From NCBI GenBank assembly GCA_945643635.1, contig CALZFC010000001.1, positions 9,794,001-9,858,000 on the forward strand: a stretch of DNA of 64,000 bases. Reading direction: 5' to 3'. This stretch comes from Allodiplogaster sudhausi (taxonomy: Eukaryota; Nematoda; Chromadorea; Rhabditida; Diplogasteridae). A program made the translations under genes and the position numbers. The notes beneath the pieces were generated by a model. That model was not told where the DNA came from. It saw nothing but the letters and a program-made list of their open reading frames with translations, and did no database searches. Below, piece by piece: positions 1 to 11,782 of the stretch; position 1 is the stretch's first letter, and each line of letters opens with the position of its first letter.

Positions 1-3000
1 TTGTCAAGTGTCAGTTCCAAACAGAATTCATGAATTTTGTTAGCTTTAATAATTTCGTTGAGCGCATGCACCGCCACCGTGCCAGCGTTCTCTTTTGTCG
101 TTTCGTCCCTTCAATTTTTGAATTTCCATTTCATATCAACTTCCTGAATTTCATACTTGAGAGTTTAATAGTTTTAACATTGAATTTTGTTTAAATTTCT
201 CTGTTTAAAAAAATTTAACAATTTTAAGACAAGAACTCTAAGAAGTCTGTTATAGAGCCTACGTGATTTCGGTCCGCTCGATCTCGCAGAGACAATACTG
301 TGGCGGAATGGGCAGCGTGCGACAGTGCCGCTCGCCGGCCGGCAAGGGTCGGAGAAGTGAGCCGCCCCGGTCAGCCGGCACCGAATGGGTTGATTGCCAC
401 TCGGTGAAGTTTGACAAAGGCGCATGCTGGGAAATGGTCATAATTTACATATATGCATGTAGGTTTAGCATAAAGCAATAAATAAGTGAATACATTTTAT
501 TTCAAACGAAGGAAAAATAAAGAAAAAAATAAAAATATATAAGGTTTGGAGAAACTTTTAAACATTTGTAGATGTGCCAGGAGAGTTTGTAATGCCTAAC
601 CTTGAGAATATCAACGAGAGTCGCGTAAGTGTCGAAATGCGTGACGAGCTGGCCTGCATTCCTGCGCATATTCCGCATCACACCGACATTCGAACGCATA
701 GACCTTGATATTCGATAAAATCAAAAACAAAAAACTAGTAATTTCAAAGTGCAGTAGATTCAGAGATAAGTCGAACATTCTAAAGAAATATAATGGTAGA
801 GTTCATACTTCGGCACCGAGATCCAAAGCATCGGATTGTTCACTTCGATCTTTCAGAGTTTCGTCTTGAGTTGCTGAAATTAAAGCTATTTCATGGAAGC
901 TATCTTACATCGTATACGGTATTAAAAATAGCTAGAAGAAATTATTGATTTTGTTTGTCTGCTACTAATATTAATTTGAACGCTAAGAATATAGCTCAAA
1001 AATCTTTTCGCATAGCAGAAACCCTTCCATGACGTAGGCCGTGGCCGCCCATGAAGAAGAGAAAGGAATTGTCCAACTGCAATGTCAAAACATTAGGGTC
1101 TATTTTGAAGCAAGAACATAAATTCGCCTTCACTTTTCCGGTACCGTTTCATGGTTGTTCTCGAAGAAGTCGTAAAGGTATCCATCCGCATGGAAAGGCG
1201 TGTTGTAGCGAGTCTTTGTGCTCGAAGCGATTTTGGAAGGGTCTTCAAGATTATTTTGATCATTTTCTTCCTCCCTGGACAGAGCGCGGCTCGTTTCAAC
1301 AGTATAGTATCTCTATCACCAGGTTCGCCAACGCCATCGTTTCGAGCATACCCTAGCACAGCTCGCTGGATAGCGTGCGTGACGTTGCTCGTTCGAATCC
1401 GTTGGGAAGCATGCTTTTATTTACTTTGTTTACACTCACTGGCTATTTCGTGCAAGAAAAGAGAAAGAATGTCGCCTTAAATTTCACAAACTGTTGCCTA
1501 CCTCATGTAATGTGTTGTTGGCTGCTTGACGAATCCGCAGCAGCCGGGCCAGTTGAAGACGCCGGCCGCCCAGTCTTCGGCCATCATCGTCTTGTACCCG
1601 AACTGTATATATGAATGTATGTACTTATGTACGTACATATTATGTGGTTCTCTTCTTTTTTATCATATAGCGATGCCAATTCAGTTGTTTACAAGTCAAA
1701 AACTAAAAAAGCTTCATACATATGTGTATAATTTGTTTAACTCATGTTTGACCTCCTAAAACTCACAGCCTCGTAGTCCTTAATGATAAATGAGTCATTG
1801 TCGTGAAAGCGATGACAGAAGTTGAAGAGCGAGTAGTCGGGTTCGATGCTTTCGCCGCCGTAAATCTGACGATTAATCGGCGTTAGAAGCATATCTGAAA
1901 TTTTTTATATATATTTACAACCGATATAAGCATGTTAACATGTATTTATAGTTTAGGGAGTGTAACATAAAGTTGGAATGAAAATTGGGGATATGCTTTT
2001 GTGATGAGACAGAAGAATAAAGATTCTACTGAATAGCATGGCCGCGCCATTCGGAGCGCTGTTCTCGCCGACGCGGTTGACGTGCCGAAAGCTGATGGCT
2101 TCAAATTCTTTCTCGAGGTACGACAACGTCATCGGGAAGGACCTCAAGTGGATCAGGAGCAGTCAAGATTCCAAAGAACTAGCGCAATTTTCTGCTTTTT
2201 CACTGATTCAGCAGCTTCTTTGGTAAGGAGGCAAATACATTAAATCAAGGATCAAATCGAATAACGTTTTCTATCAAGAATAAAATCGAATAACATCTAA
2301 AGTCGTTCATGTCTACCGGTTTTGCTGAAAAACCGAGGAACTGACCTTCTCGCTTGCGTAGTGGCAATCGAGTCGAAAAGTATGAGGAAAACGTTGGGCC
2401 GCATACGATGCTGCCCGGTGAGCTGCTCTTCGATCAGCGCGGAAACTTCGCCTCCGAACGGATCCGCGCCAGGGTCGTGGCCACTTGGAAAGGACATGTT
2501 CTAAGTACGATAGTTATAGGGTGCATAGTCGTACATTAGTCAAACAAGCGCTTATTTCTAGTTCATGTGGACATAAAACGTGAGCGAGTATAAAAGATAC
2601 GTACTTAAGTCGCTCTCCCTTCCAAATTTGATAGTGCAACCAGCCGTACGTTCCGTTGTTGCAGTCGACCTGAAGCATTCATCCATGTATGTTAACATTT
2701 TATTTATTAACACAACAGTGCTGCCGGAACAAGATTACTAGAATGATGAAATGATTTCATTTGTATTGATCCATCTCTCCCATTCTTCCTCTTCCCCCCT
2801 TCTCCCCCTTTGTACCAAATCAGCTCACCTCAACAATATCAGTGGCGAAGACGAATCTTTCCTCGAGCGCGTGCCACTCATCAAATTTGAAGGCGCGTTC
2901 GGCCGCGTGTAAGAGGGCGCTGAAAGCTTTTACTTTAATATTATACTTGTGAACGAGCAGAGAGGGTAGAATGCGATTGAATGCGATTTCAAATATTCTA

Positions 3001-3909
3001 TGAGGAAAAGGAAGAAAGCGAGAGAATGACAAGGGGCGAGGATGAGGGAGAGATACAGTTAGCGAATGAAAGAAACAGAAAGAGAACACGGAAGAGCGTG
3101 AGTGTGAGGGATCGCTAGGTGAGGGAAACCGTTAAAATGTAAGAATTGGAGTGAGAATCTCATACCGCGCCTTGCAAGAGATCGGCGGCCCTACGTATTT
3201 CGGATTCAGCTGAACGCGTCCATCCTTCTCGAGCACAGTCAGCGGTGTGAAGTTACGGCTGCAGTTACTGCAAAATTGAAGAGATTTATTGATTTGCGGC
3301 TTAAAATATATTTTCTATGTTAAAAAAATATATCCTGAAATACAAAATTCATAAGATAAATCTCGCTCGAAATACTTTAAAATGAGTACAATTGTGATAA
3401 TCTATAATTTTCAGGGAAGATCGATAAGCTTAAATAAGAGTGAAGCGAACGCGAGAGGATCGTAGGCCGGATCCATGAGCTGCTTGATGTCGTCCGTCCA
3501 CGGTGGCAACTCGCTGAGAACGCAGAGATCGAAGGAGCGGTCGTGAGTCTTGCCAGACTTGCCTGCATATCAGAAATATTACGAGACCCTACTTTATGAG
3601 TAAATGTCAAGTTTACTAAAAATTAGTGATCTATGTTCATAGTTTGCTTTTTTTATTATGCTGGTGCAAAATTACTTGGTTTTTATCGAAAATTTCCAAC
3701 GAACATTTCTTGTTTAGGGTCAAGAGTCGGAACAGGCTTCTATCAAAAACAGTCGTGGAATGAATCTCACCTTGTAGCAGGTCGACTGCGCGCTGGCTGA
3801 TGTGATAAAAGCCGGTCGGACTCAGGGCAAGAAGCACGATTACGAACACGACGTAGTGCACGGCGACGATGACGAGCACGCACTTCGCCAGCGACGAGCA
3901 GTGCAGCAT
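1..3909 (-). CDS. DUF229 (sulfatase-like) membrane protein, 15 exons, 3' end outside window, one in-frame stop
   Basis: DUF229 is a metazoan family of the alkaline phosphatase/sulfatase superfamily; its substrate is unknown. Exons, 5' to 3': 3909-3771, 3562-3451, 3267-3166, 2919-2829, 2669-2601, 2500-2346, 2142-2030, 1894-1767, 1602-1502, about 1300-1145, 1076-1023, 873-809, 703-601, 426-263, 108 to beyond 1. The first exon encodes one N-terminal membrane segment (about residues 9-28), suggesting a type II membrane protein. Family motifs appear in order: [80 protein letters not shown]. Splice phases agree between nearly all exons. Odd points: the usual GDHG reads GGHG; TGA at 855-853 lies in frame between KTKL and KIEVNNP; the stretch between exons at 1502 and 1145 lacks most of the expected conserved segment. 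It may be a decaying copy. Family assignment is secure; function is not. Confidence 0.85.
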
Positions 3910-6015
3910 CTCGTCAATTATGAATTAGAAGAATAAGCGAATAAATATTCAGTTATGATAATAATTAACAAAACAAAAGAATGTGTAAATCTGTCATGTA
4001 CGAAATGTCAATTCTCTTTTTGTAAAGTATAACGTAGTTAAATGAAACAAATATACACTATAGAGGAAAGATTACAGTGAAGCAAAAATTATGAGACTGT
4101 TGACGTTTTCGAGGGGAGTGAGACTCATGTATGTATTTCAGTTTGAACAAGCTTGCATCAAGACAGACGCTTCTTCTCTTTCGTGTTTCTTTGTTTATTT
4201 TATCCAATGCTCAATTCTCTTGCGCTCTAAAAGCTTGCGTTGCTGTATTCTGATCACTGTATCATATGTGTCTCGATCCTCGTTCGTAGACTACAGACTT
4301 TCATCCGTCTCCATCTCTAGCGCTCTCCCTCCCTAGCCCAATCTATCGCCCTCCCTTCCTTCTCTCTCTCACTTTGCCAGTCCTCATCCATCCAGCCTCC
4401 TGCAGTGTCCCTGGACGGCTTGCCAGCTGTGCACACCATAGCACGGTTTTCATTCTAGGCATGTGCCATGTAAGCTCTAGAAAGTGATTTCTTAAATTTT
4501 GAAAAACAAAGGAATGTTTTCAGCCGTTTCTTTCTTTTTTTTTTGTAAATTTCTTTATTCAATTTCATGCCGAATGAACTGTTACAGACAGATATCGCTC
4601 CTGAATTATATTTACGATTAATTGAAAAAAGGGATCTCACGCTTTCAGGCCATATATTTTTTCTATTGACCAATTTTTCATTAATTATTTCCCTTCTAAC
4701 GATCTTTGGGGTTGTCAGAATTGTAAGACTTGAATTCCAGTCTATTCTTTGTCCGCTGCGATTACGACGCTTTTGAGTAACTTACTTTCGATAAGGCGAA
4801 ATAAAATATCTGATTTAACGTAGGGATGAAGGCGCAGACCTGGAAATGTTTTTTTTGTTTTAGACAAGTCATTTTATTTGTTCAGTTTTATCCTATGACA
4901 AATAACAATTGTGTTGGAAAAGGGTGATTTATCCACAATTCGTTCACTTTGAAGTACTGTTGTACATACAAAAATATGTACGTATGTACATAGATATTTA
5001 TATGCCGAAAAGTGCATAAATTTTTTTCTTGTTTTGTTCGCAATTGATTGTTTTAAGTTTTTACTATTCATAAAATACAATAAAAAATCTGACGTAGTGC
5101 GTAAATTGAGCTTTCAAGAAAAGGGTAGTTTGATATGTGAAAGTAGCCGAGGAAGAAGGCGAGTGAACAATCGATGGAAAAACAAGGAATGATTGCGTGG
5201 AACGTGAGGGCCTGTATGTAGATTGTTCGTGAGATACATTTTATATTCTGTCATTATTTCTCTCGGATTTTCAAAACTCCTGACTCCTTACATAACCTTA
5301 TTTGTTCTTAATCGATGTATATATTACATATTCTCACTTGTATTTATATTCTTAACCGATACATATTCTCACTTGTAAGAAGCTTTTAACGCAAGTCTTT
5401 TATTATGACACGGATGGGAGATAATGTGCATAACAGTCCGAATCAATGACCCTCGCAAAAGGCCTTTGGTTGTTTGCCTCGTTGAAAACAGTGCAACCCG
5501 GCTGATTTAAGTCAGTAATTTTTTTTCTCGCTTTGTAGTGGATCAATGAAACCATTATTCTGCTTCTGAAACTGTGACAGTATAAAGAAAACTTTATTAA
5601 ATATCAGCAATTCTGAATGAAAATATGCATGAAAAATGAAAATGTGACCTTTTATTGCACGCTACTATATATCAACATACTATATGTTTTCTCGCTTACA
5701 TGCTTACATAGCCGAAAAAGTGGACTAATTGTAAGTATTATTGCAGCAATTTCATGTAGATCACTGTCAGTTTCCGGCTCAGGCAATGTCATGTTTAAAA
5801 TTTTGTTGTATCAGAAGAACCCCGGAATTTTCAATCATTCAGCAAAGTGAATTTTTCCCAAGATTCGAAGAAAGATTTGCTAACAAAAGCACAGAACAGC
5901 GTATTCTTTATTCTCGAATACGGAAAAGAGGTGATGCAATGAAAACGGGTGTGGCCGAAGTGTCGCTAAACAAGGAACAAGTCGCTGCTGGTCGCTGCGG
6001 TAGTTTGTCGTCTCG
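3910..6015. other. Intergenic, AT-rich, no supported gene
   Basis: No exon with family similarity or good splice context is visible. The DUF229 promoter must lie just above 3909, but I see no clear TATA box. A polyadenylation signal AATAAA on the minus strand (5912-5907) fits the 3' end of the next minus-strand gene, about 100 bases past its stop at 6016. Confidence 0.6.
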
Positions 6016-7291
6016 TTATACTGGCTCCGTCTTCGTTCCAGGCTCCGCCAACCCGTCCAACTCCGCTGTGGCCACCGTGGTCGCCGAGTTCGAGTTTGCG
6101 AAGCTGCACGACGTGAATCCGCCACTGCCGCAGCTGAAAGCGGATCCCGGTGTCGAAATGGGAGCCTGCAATTTACCCGGTTAAGTCAAATTGTTTTCGA
6201 TCGCCTCTCAATCCTCTCCCTGCCATTCTCTCTCCCTCTCACTCTGTCTATCTGTCTCCCTTTCTCTCCCTCTCCTTTCTCTCTCTCTCTCTCCTCCTAC
6301 TCCAATCTGTGTTTCGTCGAGCGCGAGCGACGAAGCTTCACCGACGGCCGTCGACACAGGCGTCTGTGGCCTTGAAATACATTTTATTATTTAACTATTT
6401 GTATGTTAGAAAGTAAAGAAGGGAGTATGTGAGTACTCGTAGGTGGTGGTTGACGACGGCACGGCAGTTCGTACTTCTGCTTCGGAAGCGGCGGTGGCGT
6501 CCGCAGACAAAATCGGCGCCGGCTCACGCGACGAGCGATGAGAACTGAAGAAGGAAAAGGTTACATATTTTGTTTTATTTTATTTTAAATATAAAATGCC
6601 CCTAAGATCAATTTGAATATAAAATAATGAAACAGCATTACTTGTCATCACTGATACCTCTTCGGGCACGAGCTTCTTCCGCTGCGGGAAGAAGGCAGCG
6701 AAGATGGCAGAGGTGGCGAAGGAGAGACACGAGAAGAGCGAGGGAGAGGAGGGCAGAGAGAAGGCGAGGAGCGGACGAAGGTAGTATGAGGGCAGACGCA
6801 CACGGAAGGAGGAGGGGGCTAGACAGAGAGAGGGAGAGGAAGAGAGAGGGAGAGAGGGAGAGAGAGAGGGTTAGAGTTAATGCATATTTTGGCTTGCTTT
6901 GTTGTCATAGAATAAAATGCTTATCCAGGGCCATGGCAAGCTCTGCGCCCAACCTTTTCCGTTATTTATGGTCTTATGATTATATATTTTGGCTGACCGC
7001 GACCATAACAGAGTAGGAATGGAGAGAGAGAGAGCGAAAGAGAGCGAGGTAAAGAGAGCGAGCCGAAAGAGAACGAGCTAGAGAGAACGAGCTAGAGAGA
7101 ACGAGCTAGAGAGAGAGAGAGAGAGCGAAAGAGTGTGAGATGAAAAGAACGACCTCCTTCTCGATGGCTCGCCGCCGCAGCGCGTAGAAGAGCAACAGGA
7201 CGAGCAGCAAAAGCAGGACGGCCAAGCACGAGCTGCCGAGCAACAACTGCCACGAGGGCATCTGCAAGCCAGTTTGTATGGCTCCGCCCAT
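6016..7291 (-). CDS. Small single-pass membrane protein with Ser/Thr/Ala-rich tail
   Basis: Proposed exons: 7291-7154, 6681-6658 (24 bases), 6544-6437, 6370-6301, 6165-6016 with stop TAA. The first exon encodes 46 residues with a strong hydrophobic helix (LAVLLLLLVLLLFYAL) followed by an arginine-rich stop-transfer stretch (RRRAIEKE), so the short N-terminus is probably outside and the tail cytoplasmic. The micro-exon encodes RKKLVPEE. The last three exons join in phase and encode a low-complexity Ser/Thr/Ala/Pro tail ending TKTEPV. Third positions are GC-rich in this frame. Phase between the micro-exon and the third exon is off by one, so a small exon is missing, a base is wrong, or the two halves are separate genes. 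A minus-strand AATAAA at 5912-5907 supports the 3' end. No family recognised. Its layout resembles the membrane-plus-low-complexity gene at 11783. Confidence 0.45.
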
Positions 7292-8202
7292 GTTCTTGCT
7301 CCGCCCATTTTCATGGCTCCGGTCAAGGATAACTGTCTAAGTCGAAATATGTCAAACGAATACTGGATAAAGTTGGGAGACTTAAGAAAAACTTTAGAGA
7401 AAAGACGGGACCAACCTCTCTAAGACGGCGGATGGGAGATGAAATGATTCCGGAGTAGAAATTATTTTATCTTGCATTTTGGATGCGAAATTTCCCATTT
7501 CATAAACTTGAAATTTGCACTTTGAACTTCTTTTGTTCTCTTTTTGCTAAAATAGTGAATGTAAGAAGTGCAAGTAAAGGACATTTGAGACCGAATTTAA
7601 ATTCTTTGGAATTCCCTTCTTGTCGGCGGGTACATGGACAAAGCAACTCATGACTCATCCGATTGCGAGCTCCGATCGCGAGTGGTCGCCACTTCGCAAG
7701 TCGTTTAGCTACGTGTACCGGTCGCAGAGCTTAGGCCTGAGTCGGACGGGTGGGCGGAGCTTGGCCAGAGATGAACCATCACTTCCTTGCCCTTGAATTT
7801 AAAAAATAAAGTGCAGTTTTATTAAGAATTCTGAAAGGCACTATTGCCGAACAAAAATTCCTCAAAAATGGAACATCGCAGGCCACAAACGAAACAAAAA
7901 GATGTATTTAATGTTGCTTTTCTTTAATAGCAGCTACTTTGTAAACATTTACTTCATTTATAGGGCATACGATAGGAAGAAGAACGGAGTGGTAATGTAA
8001 GGAAGAATCGGGAAAGCCTTTAGTAGTATGTGTTTGAACTGAATGAGCGTTTGAACTGCATGAGAAACCCTTGTTTTTCCTTGCCTTCCGGGGATCAGAA
8101 GGGATATTTAATGCCCACAACATCGCGAATAAAATATCCTCTATTTTGACTTCAGGTTAGGGAATCTATAAGCTAATTATACATGCTACAGCTTCCTAGT
8201 AG
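7292..8202. other. Intergenic region, no gene seen
   Basis: No open reading frame with coding character or splice context. It should include the promoter of the minus-strand membrane protein gene. Confidence 0.5.
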
Positions 8203-8290
8203 ATGAACTCGAATAAAAGTACTTGGAAGTGACAAGTAATATATTCGAGAATTGCTAATTGTTACTTCCCTTTTTTATTCGAGTTCGTCT
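8203..8290. repeat. Short palindromic element
   Basis: The arms GAACTCGAATAAAAG (from about 8205) and its near-exact inverse near 8276-8290 are followed inward by matching GGAAGT and ACAA tracts, giving arms of about 30 bases around a short loop. It could be a tiny MITE remnant or a stem-loop; no duplicated target site is obvious. Confidence 0.4.
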
Positions 8291-8614
8291 TCCGGCAGTC
8301 GATCGTAAAAAATTGTTATTTGGTCACTTTTGATAAAGCAGGAACCATTCATAACCATTTATTTCGTAAAAATAGTGTTAATACATACATGTGTAGTTTA
8401 AAAGAGCCGAATTATTTTACACTATATTGCTGATATTTCATGATATTAAAGGACCTTTCAAATATTTTAAATGTAGTTGTTTTTTTCCCTTTAGTTTGTG
8501 TTCGTTAGGTCAAGTCATAGATAGGGTAAAGAACGAGTACATTTGCACTGGAACCCTTTATTGTCGAGCATATAGCGGGTAGAGAGAGAGAGAGAAGAGA
8601 GGGCGAAGGACCCT

Positions 8615-9217
8615 TCAGGGGTTGTACTCGATGGGAAGGTTCTTGCGGCGGACCATGCCATCGCCCTGGAACCACTCGCGGCGGAACTGCTTGGCGGCGC
8701 CGTCCGGGGTGTTGGTCCACTCGATGGTGATGCGGTCGTTGTTCGTGTCCTCCTAAAAATTGTACAAATAGGATATTTTTTAAGAAGGTTACATATAAAT
8801 TGAATTTGTATAACTAAATTAAAAACGATCTGTAGCACCTGTCCATAGGCGAAGGCGTCGCAGGAGACAGCAACCAAGACGGGGCTCCTTGGGGTCGAGG
8901 ACTCCGCTGGCCGGGTCGACGCCGAGACGCTTCATGTTCGTGGTCTTGAAGGCCCAGCCGATGCGACGGGCAGAGCTGTTGATCACCTTTAATTGAACAA
9001 CTCAACTTTGTTAGGCTGATTAGTTGTAGATAAGTCAATAGTCAATATATCTTTGATGCATGCGCTTGCGAAACAGGTGCACACGAATCAAGGCAAACCT
9101 TGATGTGGTAGGTGTGCTTGTCGTCGTAGGGCGCGTTGGAGTTGGGCTGGAGTTGGGCTGGGTAGCCTTGGAGTTGGGCTGGGTAGCGATGTCACCAGGA
9201 GGGACGGACTGGGCCAT
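8615..9217 (-). pseudogene. Major sperm protein, frameshifted copy
   Basis: Three exons mirror the intact copy: 9217-9099, 8986-8839, 8752-8615. The start (MAQSVPPGDIATQPNSK) and the whole last exon ([12 protein letters not shown] to NLPIEYNP, stop TGA) are well preserved. Exon 1 is 119 bases instead of 99: the three codons for VVF are replaced by a 29-base partial tandem repeat of CCCAACTCC, a net gain of 20 that shifts the frame. Exon 2 is 148 bases instead of 147, with one extra C in the GAGCCC run (GAGCCCC). The exon 2 acceptor reads ttaaag where the intact copy has attacag. A TATA-like GATATAAAAGG lies upstream near 9290 and AATAAA lies downstream near 8553. As written it cannot make MSP; an assembly error at the repeat is the alternative. 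Confidence 0.85.
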
Positions 9218-9891
9218 GGCACGGAGGAGAAGAGAGGCGAGCAGAGAAGCACAGTCAACGACTGATGTCGGAGCCTCCGACAAGGCCCTTTTATATCATT
9301 TCTTCAGCTTCGAAATTTTTATTTTGCAACAAAATGCTAATAAAAACTCGTGCATCTTCCAGAATATCACAAAGCAAAGATCAAAGTACTATGATTGTGG
9401 GCAAAAACTAGAAAAACATTTTTGTTAGAATTTTGCATGTTTTTGAAGTCCAATTTGAAGAAAAGAAAATTTCCTTACTTTGCACTTTGCGAACTTTCAA
9501 TATTTTATTGATTTCGGCGCGATGTTCTCTGAAGAAATTTTATTTAAAACTTAAAGTGAGCAAAATTCGTGAGAGTAGCACTTTTCTATGAAAAGTTTTA
9601 GTACTTTGTATACCATTCCGTGATATTGTGAAGGATCCACATATTTTGCACTAAAATTTTGTTGCATTATGGCCAAAAAATTTCGCTAGTTTTCAGCCAC
9701 AATCATTACACTTTGATCTTTGCTTTGTGACATTCTGGAAGATGCACGAGTTTTCATTAGCATTTCGTTGCACTATTGGAGAATTTAAATTTCGAGGCTG
9801 AAAAAGTGATATATGTAAAAGAGCCTTGTCGGAGGCTCCGCCATCAGTCGTTGACTGTGCTTCTCTGCTCGACTTTCTTCTCCTCCGTGCC
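9218..9891. promoter_or_regulatory. Shared divergent promoter region of the MSP pair
   Basis: The 674 bases between the two MSP start codons form the core of the inverted duplication. On the left side GATATAAAAGG (minus strand, near 9290) is a good TATA-like box; the matching right side reads GATATATGTAAAAG near 9808, a weaker version. Both are followed by the same conserved leader. Male-germline control is expected for MSP genes from family knowledge, but I did not find a convincing canonical AGATAA site. Confidence 0.5.
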
Positions 9892-10477
9892 ATGGCCCGG
9901 TCCGTCCCTCCTGGTGACATCGTTACCCAGCCCAACTCCAAGGTCGTCTTCAACGCGCCCTACGACGACAAGCACACCTACCACATCAAGGTTTACCTTG
10001 ATTGGTGTGCCCCTGTTTCGCAAGTTAATGTATCTAAGATAAATTTATTTACCTACAATTAATAAAACTAACAAAATTGACTTGTTCAATTACAGGTGAT
10101 CAACAGCTCTGCCCGTCGCATTGGCTGGGCCTTCAAGACCACGAACATGAAGCGTCTCGGTGTCGACCCGGCCAGCGGAGTCCTCGACCCCAAGGAGCCC
10201 GTCCTGGTTGCTGTCTCCTGCGACGCCTTCGCCTATGGACAGGTGCTACAGATTGTTTTTAATATTGTTTTTCAAATCCAATTCATATGTAATCTTCTTT
10301 AAGAAATATCCTATTTGTACAATTTGAACTAATTTTCAGGAGGACACGAACAACGACCGCATCACCATCGAATGGACAAACACCCCGGACGGCGCCGCCA
10401 AGCAGTTCCGCCGCGAGTGGTTCCAGGGAGACGGCATGGTCCGCCGCAAGAACCTTCCCATCGAGTACAACCCCTGA
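9892..10477 (+). CDS. msp: Major sperm protein (MSP), intact
   Basis: MSP is the small cytoskeletal protein of nematode amoeboid sperm; it polymerises to drive crawling and is released as an oocyte maturation signal. Exons 9892-9990, 10096-10242 and 10340-10477 join in phase to give 127 residues, the standard MSP length. The sequence opens [15 protein letters not shown], has [20 protein letters not shown] across the first splice site, and ends KNLPIEYNP, all family hallmarks. It is one immunoglobulin-like MSP domain with no signal peptide, as expected for a cytosolic protein. Both introns are short GT-AG with tttcag or attacag acceptors. A weak polyadenylation signal (GATAAA) lies near 10551. 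It sits head to head with the broken copy at 8615-9217. Ser/Trp variants (GWAFKTTN) differ from the common family sequence but not in invariant residues. Confidence 0.97.
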
Positions 10478-11688
10478 ATCCTCCCTCACCCTCCTTCTCT
10501 CTCTCTTTCTCTCTCTATCTCTCTCTCTCCTCTACCCGCTATATGCTCAATGATAAAGGGTTCCAGAACATATGTCGTGCATGTTAAACATTGTTCATTA
10601 CTCAACCAAGGCTATCAATGCCTTGACCTAATAAGCACAAACTAACGAAAAAACCTATATTTAAAATATTTGAAGGGTCTTCAAATATCATGAAATATTA
10701 GCAACATAACGGTTCTTTTCAACTATTCATATATTAACACTATTTTTACGAAATAAATGGTTATGAATGGTTCCTGCTCTATCAAATGTGACCAAATAAA
10801 CAATTAATTGAAACGTTTCCCTCTCATTCTTGTTCTAAATTGGTCTTCCGGCCCGAGATCTGAAAAAGTAGAGAAATCACAGGTATTACTTAGAATACAT
10901 GATATAATTTTTTTCGGTTTTGTTCTGGAATTCGTAGTACAACTTGTGATTTCTCTAGTTTTATTTGATCCATAGCCGGAAGTTAAAGAGACGGCCTTTA
11001 TATTCGCACGAGGAGCGCGAAGAAAGAATCTCGTTTGTTAACCCGGAAAGCAGGAGAATCGAAGTTTTGGGTGTCGCGGAGCGATAGCTTTGAGGTAAAA
11101 GTTAGCTCGCCCTTCACTGGTAATCTTCACTTTGTGAGAATAAAAAGAAGTTTTGGGTTGACAAAATCGGCAAAGTTGAATAAAGCAAGAGAATAAAACC
11201 AGAGAAAATTTGGAGGCAAATTCGAGAGACATGGAGAGACACAATATTTACTTAATCGCAGCTCCTTTTAAATGAATTGGGCGGAGTTTAAGTTACTCTA
11301 ACAACCTTCCAACGCTATTGACTTTGTAACTGTAACGCTATCACTATATCCTCTACAGGAAACGACAGAAGTTCCTATAGATTGTCTTCTGGCTGCGAAT
11401 AATGAATTAGCGATCCCGACAAACAACCGCCGGACGCGATTTAACAGACTCTAGAAATGAAATCGAAATGCGAATTATATTATGAATTTTTACATATTTC
11501 GCAACAAAGGGTGTTTTTTGTTCGGTTCAATTTATCATTGTCCAGATATGGCTGACAATGAACAAGAAGAGTGCGAATGATTATGAAAAACCTATATAAA
11601 ATATTTAGATTTTCATGTAAATAGAACTTTGCACGTTCAATCTCGAAGTGCAAAGCTTTTTAGGTCAAAAGTTCACGCTCTCAGGTAT
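10478..11688. other. MSP 3' region and intergenic DNA
   Basis: Contains the outer end of the inverted duplication (to about 10805) and one MITE-like palindrome (10845-10982). I see no gene. Confidence 0.5.
10845..10982. mobile_element. MITE-like palindromic element, 138 bp
   Basis: Left end CTTCCGGC with, further in, TAGAGAAATCACAGGT; the right end has the inverse ACTTGTGATTTCTCTA and GCCGGAAG. The arms are about 45 bases with a few mismatches. It has no coding capacity. The flanks do not show a clear target duplication, so its family is unknown. Confidence 0.55.
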
Positions 11689-11696
11689 TATAAAAG
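11689..11696 (+). promoter_or_regulatory. TATA box
   Basis: TATAAAAG, 94 bases before the ATG at 11783, within AT-rich DNA followed by a pyrimidine-rich leader. Position fits a core promoter for the Ser/Lys/Ala-rich gene. Confidence 0.6.
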
Positions 11697-11782
11697 AGGC
11701 GGAAGGAGTCTTCCCCGTCATTTAACCGTCTCTCTTCTACTCCTGATCCTCCAGCTGCTCTCCTCTAATCAAGGAAGAAGTT

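Larger units (their letters stand above)
8310..10805. repeat. Large inverted duplication containing two head-to-head MSP genes
   Basis: The left arm (about 8310-9470) and right arm (about 9650-10805) are diverged inverted copies. Matching pairs include the three MSP exons and both introns, the 5' flanks (cttgtcggaggctccg next to each start), and the 3' flanks: the stretch around 8340-8390 is repeated inverted at 10737-10790. The unique centre is only about 200 bases. The arms differ by scattered substitutions and small indels, so this is an old or fast-diverging palindromic duplication and not a recent perfect hairpin. Confidence 0.85.

Noticed and set aside
1347..1410. tRNA-like sequence with TAGCACAGCTCGCTGG and GTTCGAATCC
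   Set aside because: The spacing is too short and neither the acceptor nor the T stem pairs, so it is not a tRNA gene.
5741..6184. Plus-strand open frame of 147 codons
   Set aside because: It is antisense to the minus-strand exon 6165-6016, which has splice sites in phase with its neighbours.
9060..9428. Plus-strand open frame with Val/Gly-rich start
   Set aside because: It is the antisense of the broken MSP exon 1.
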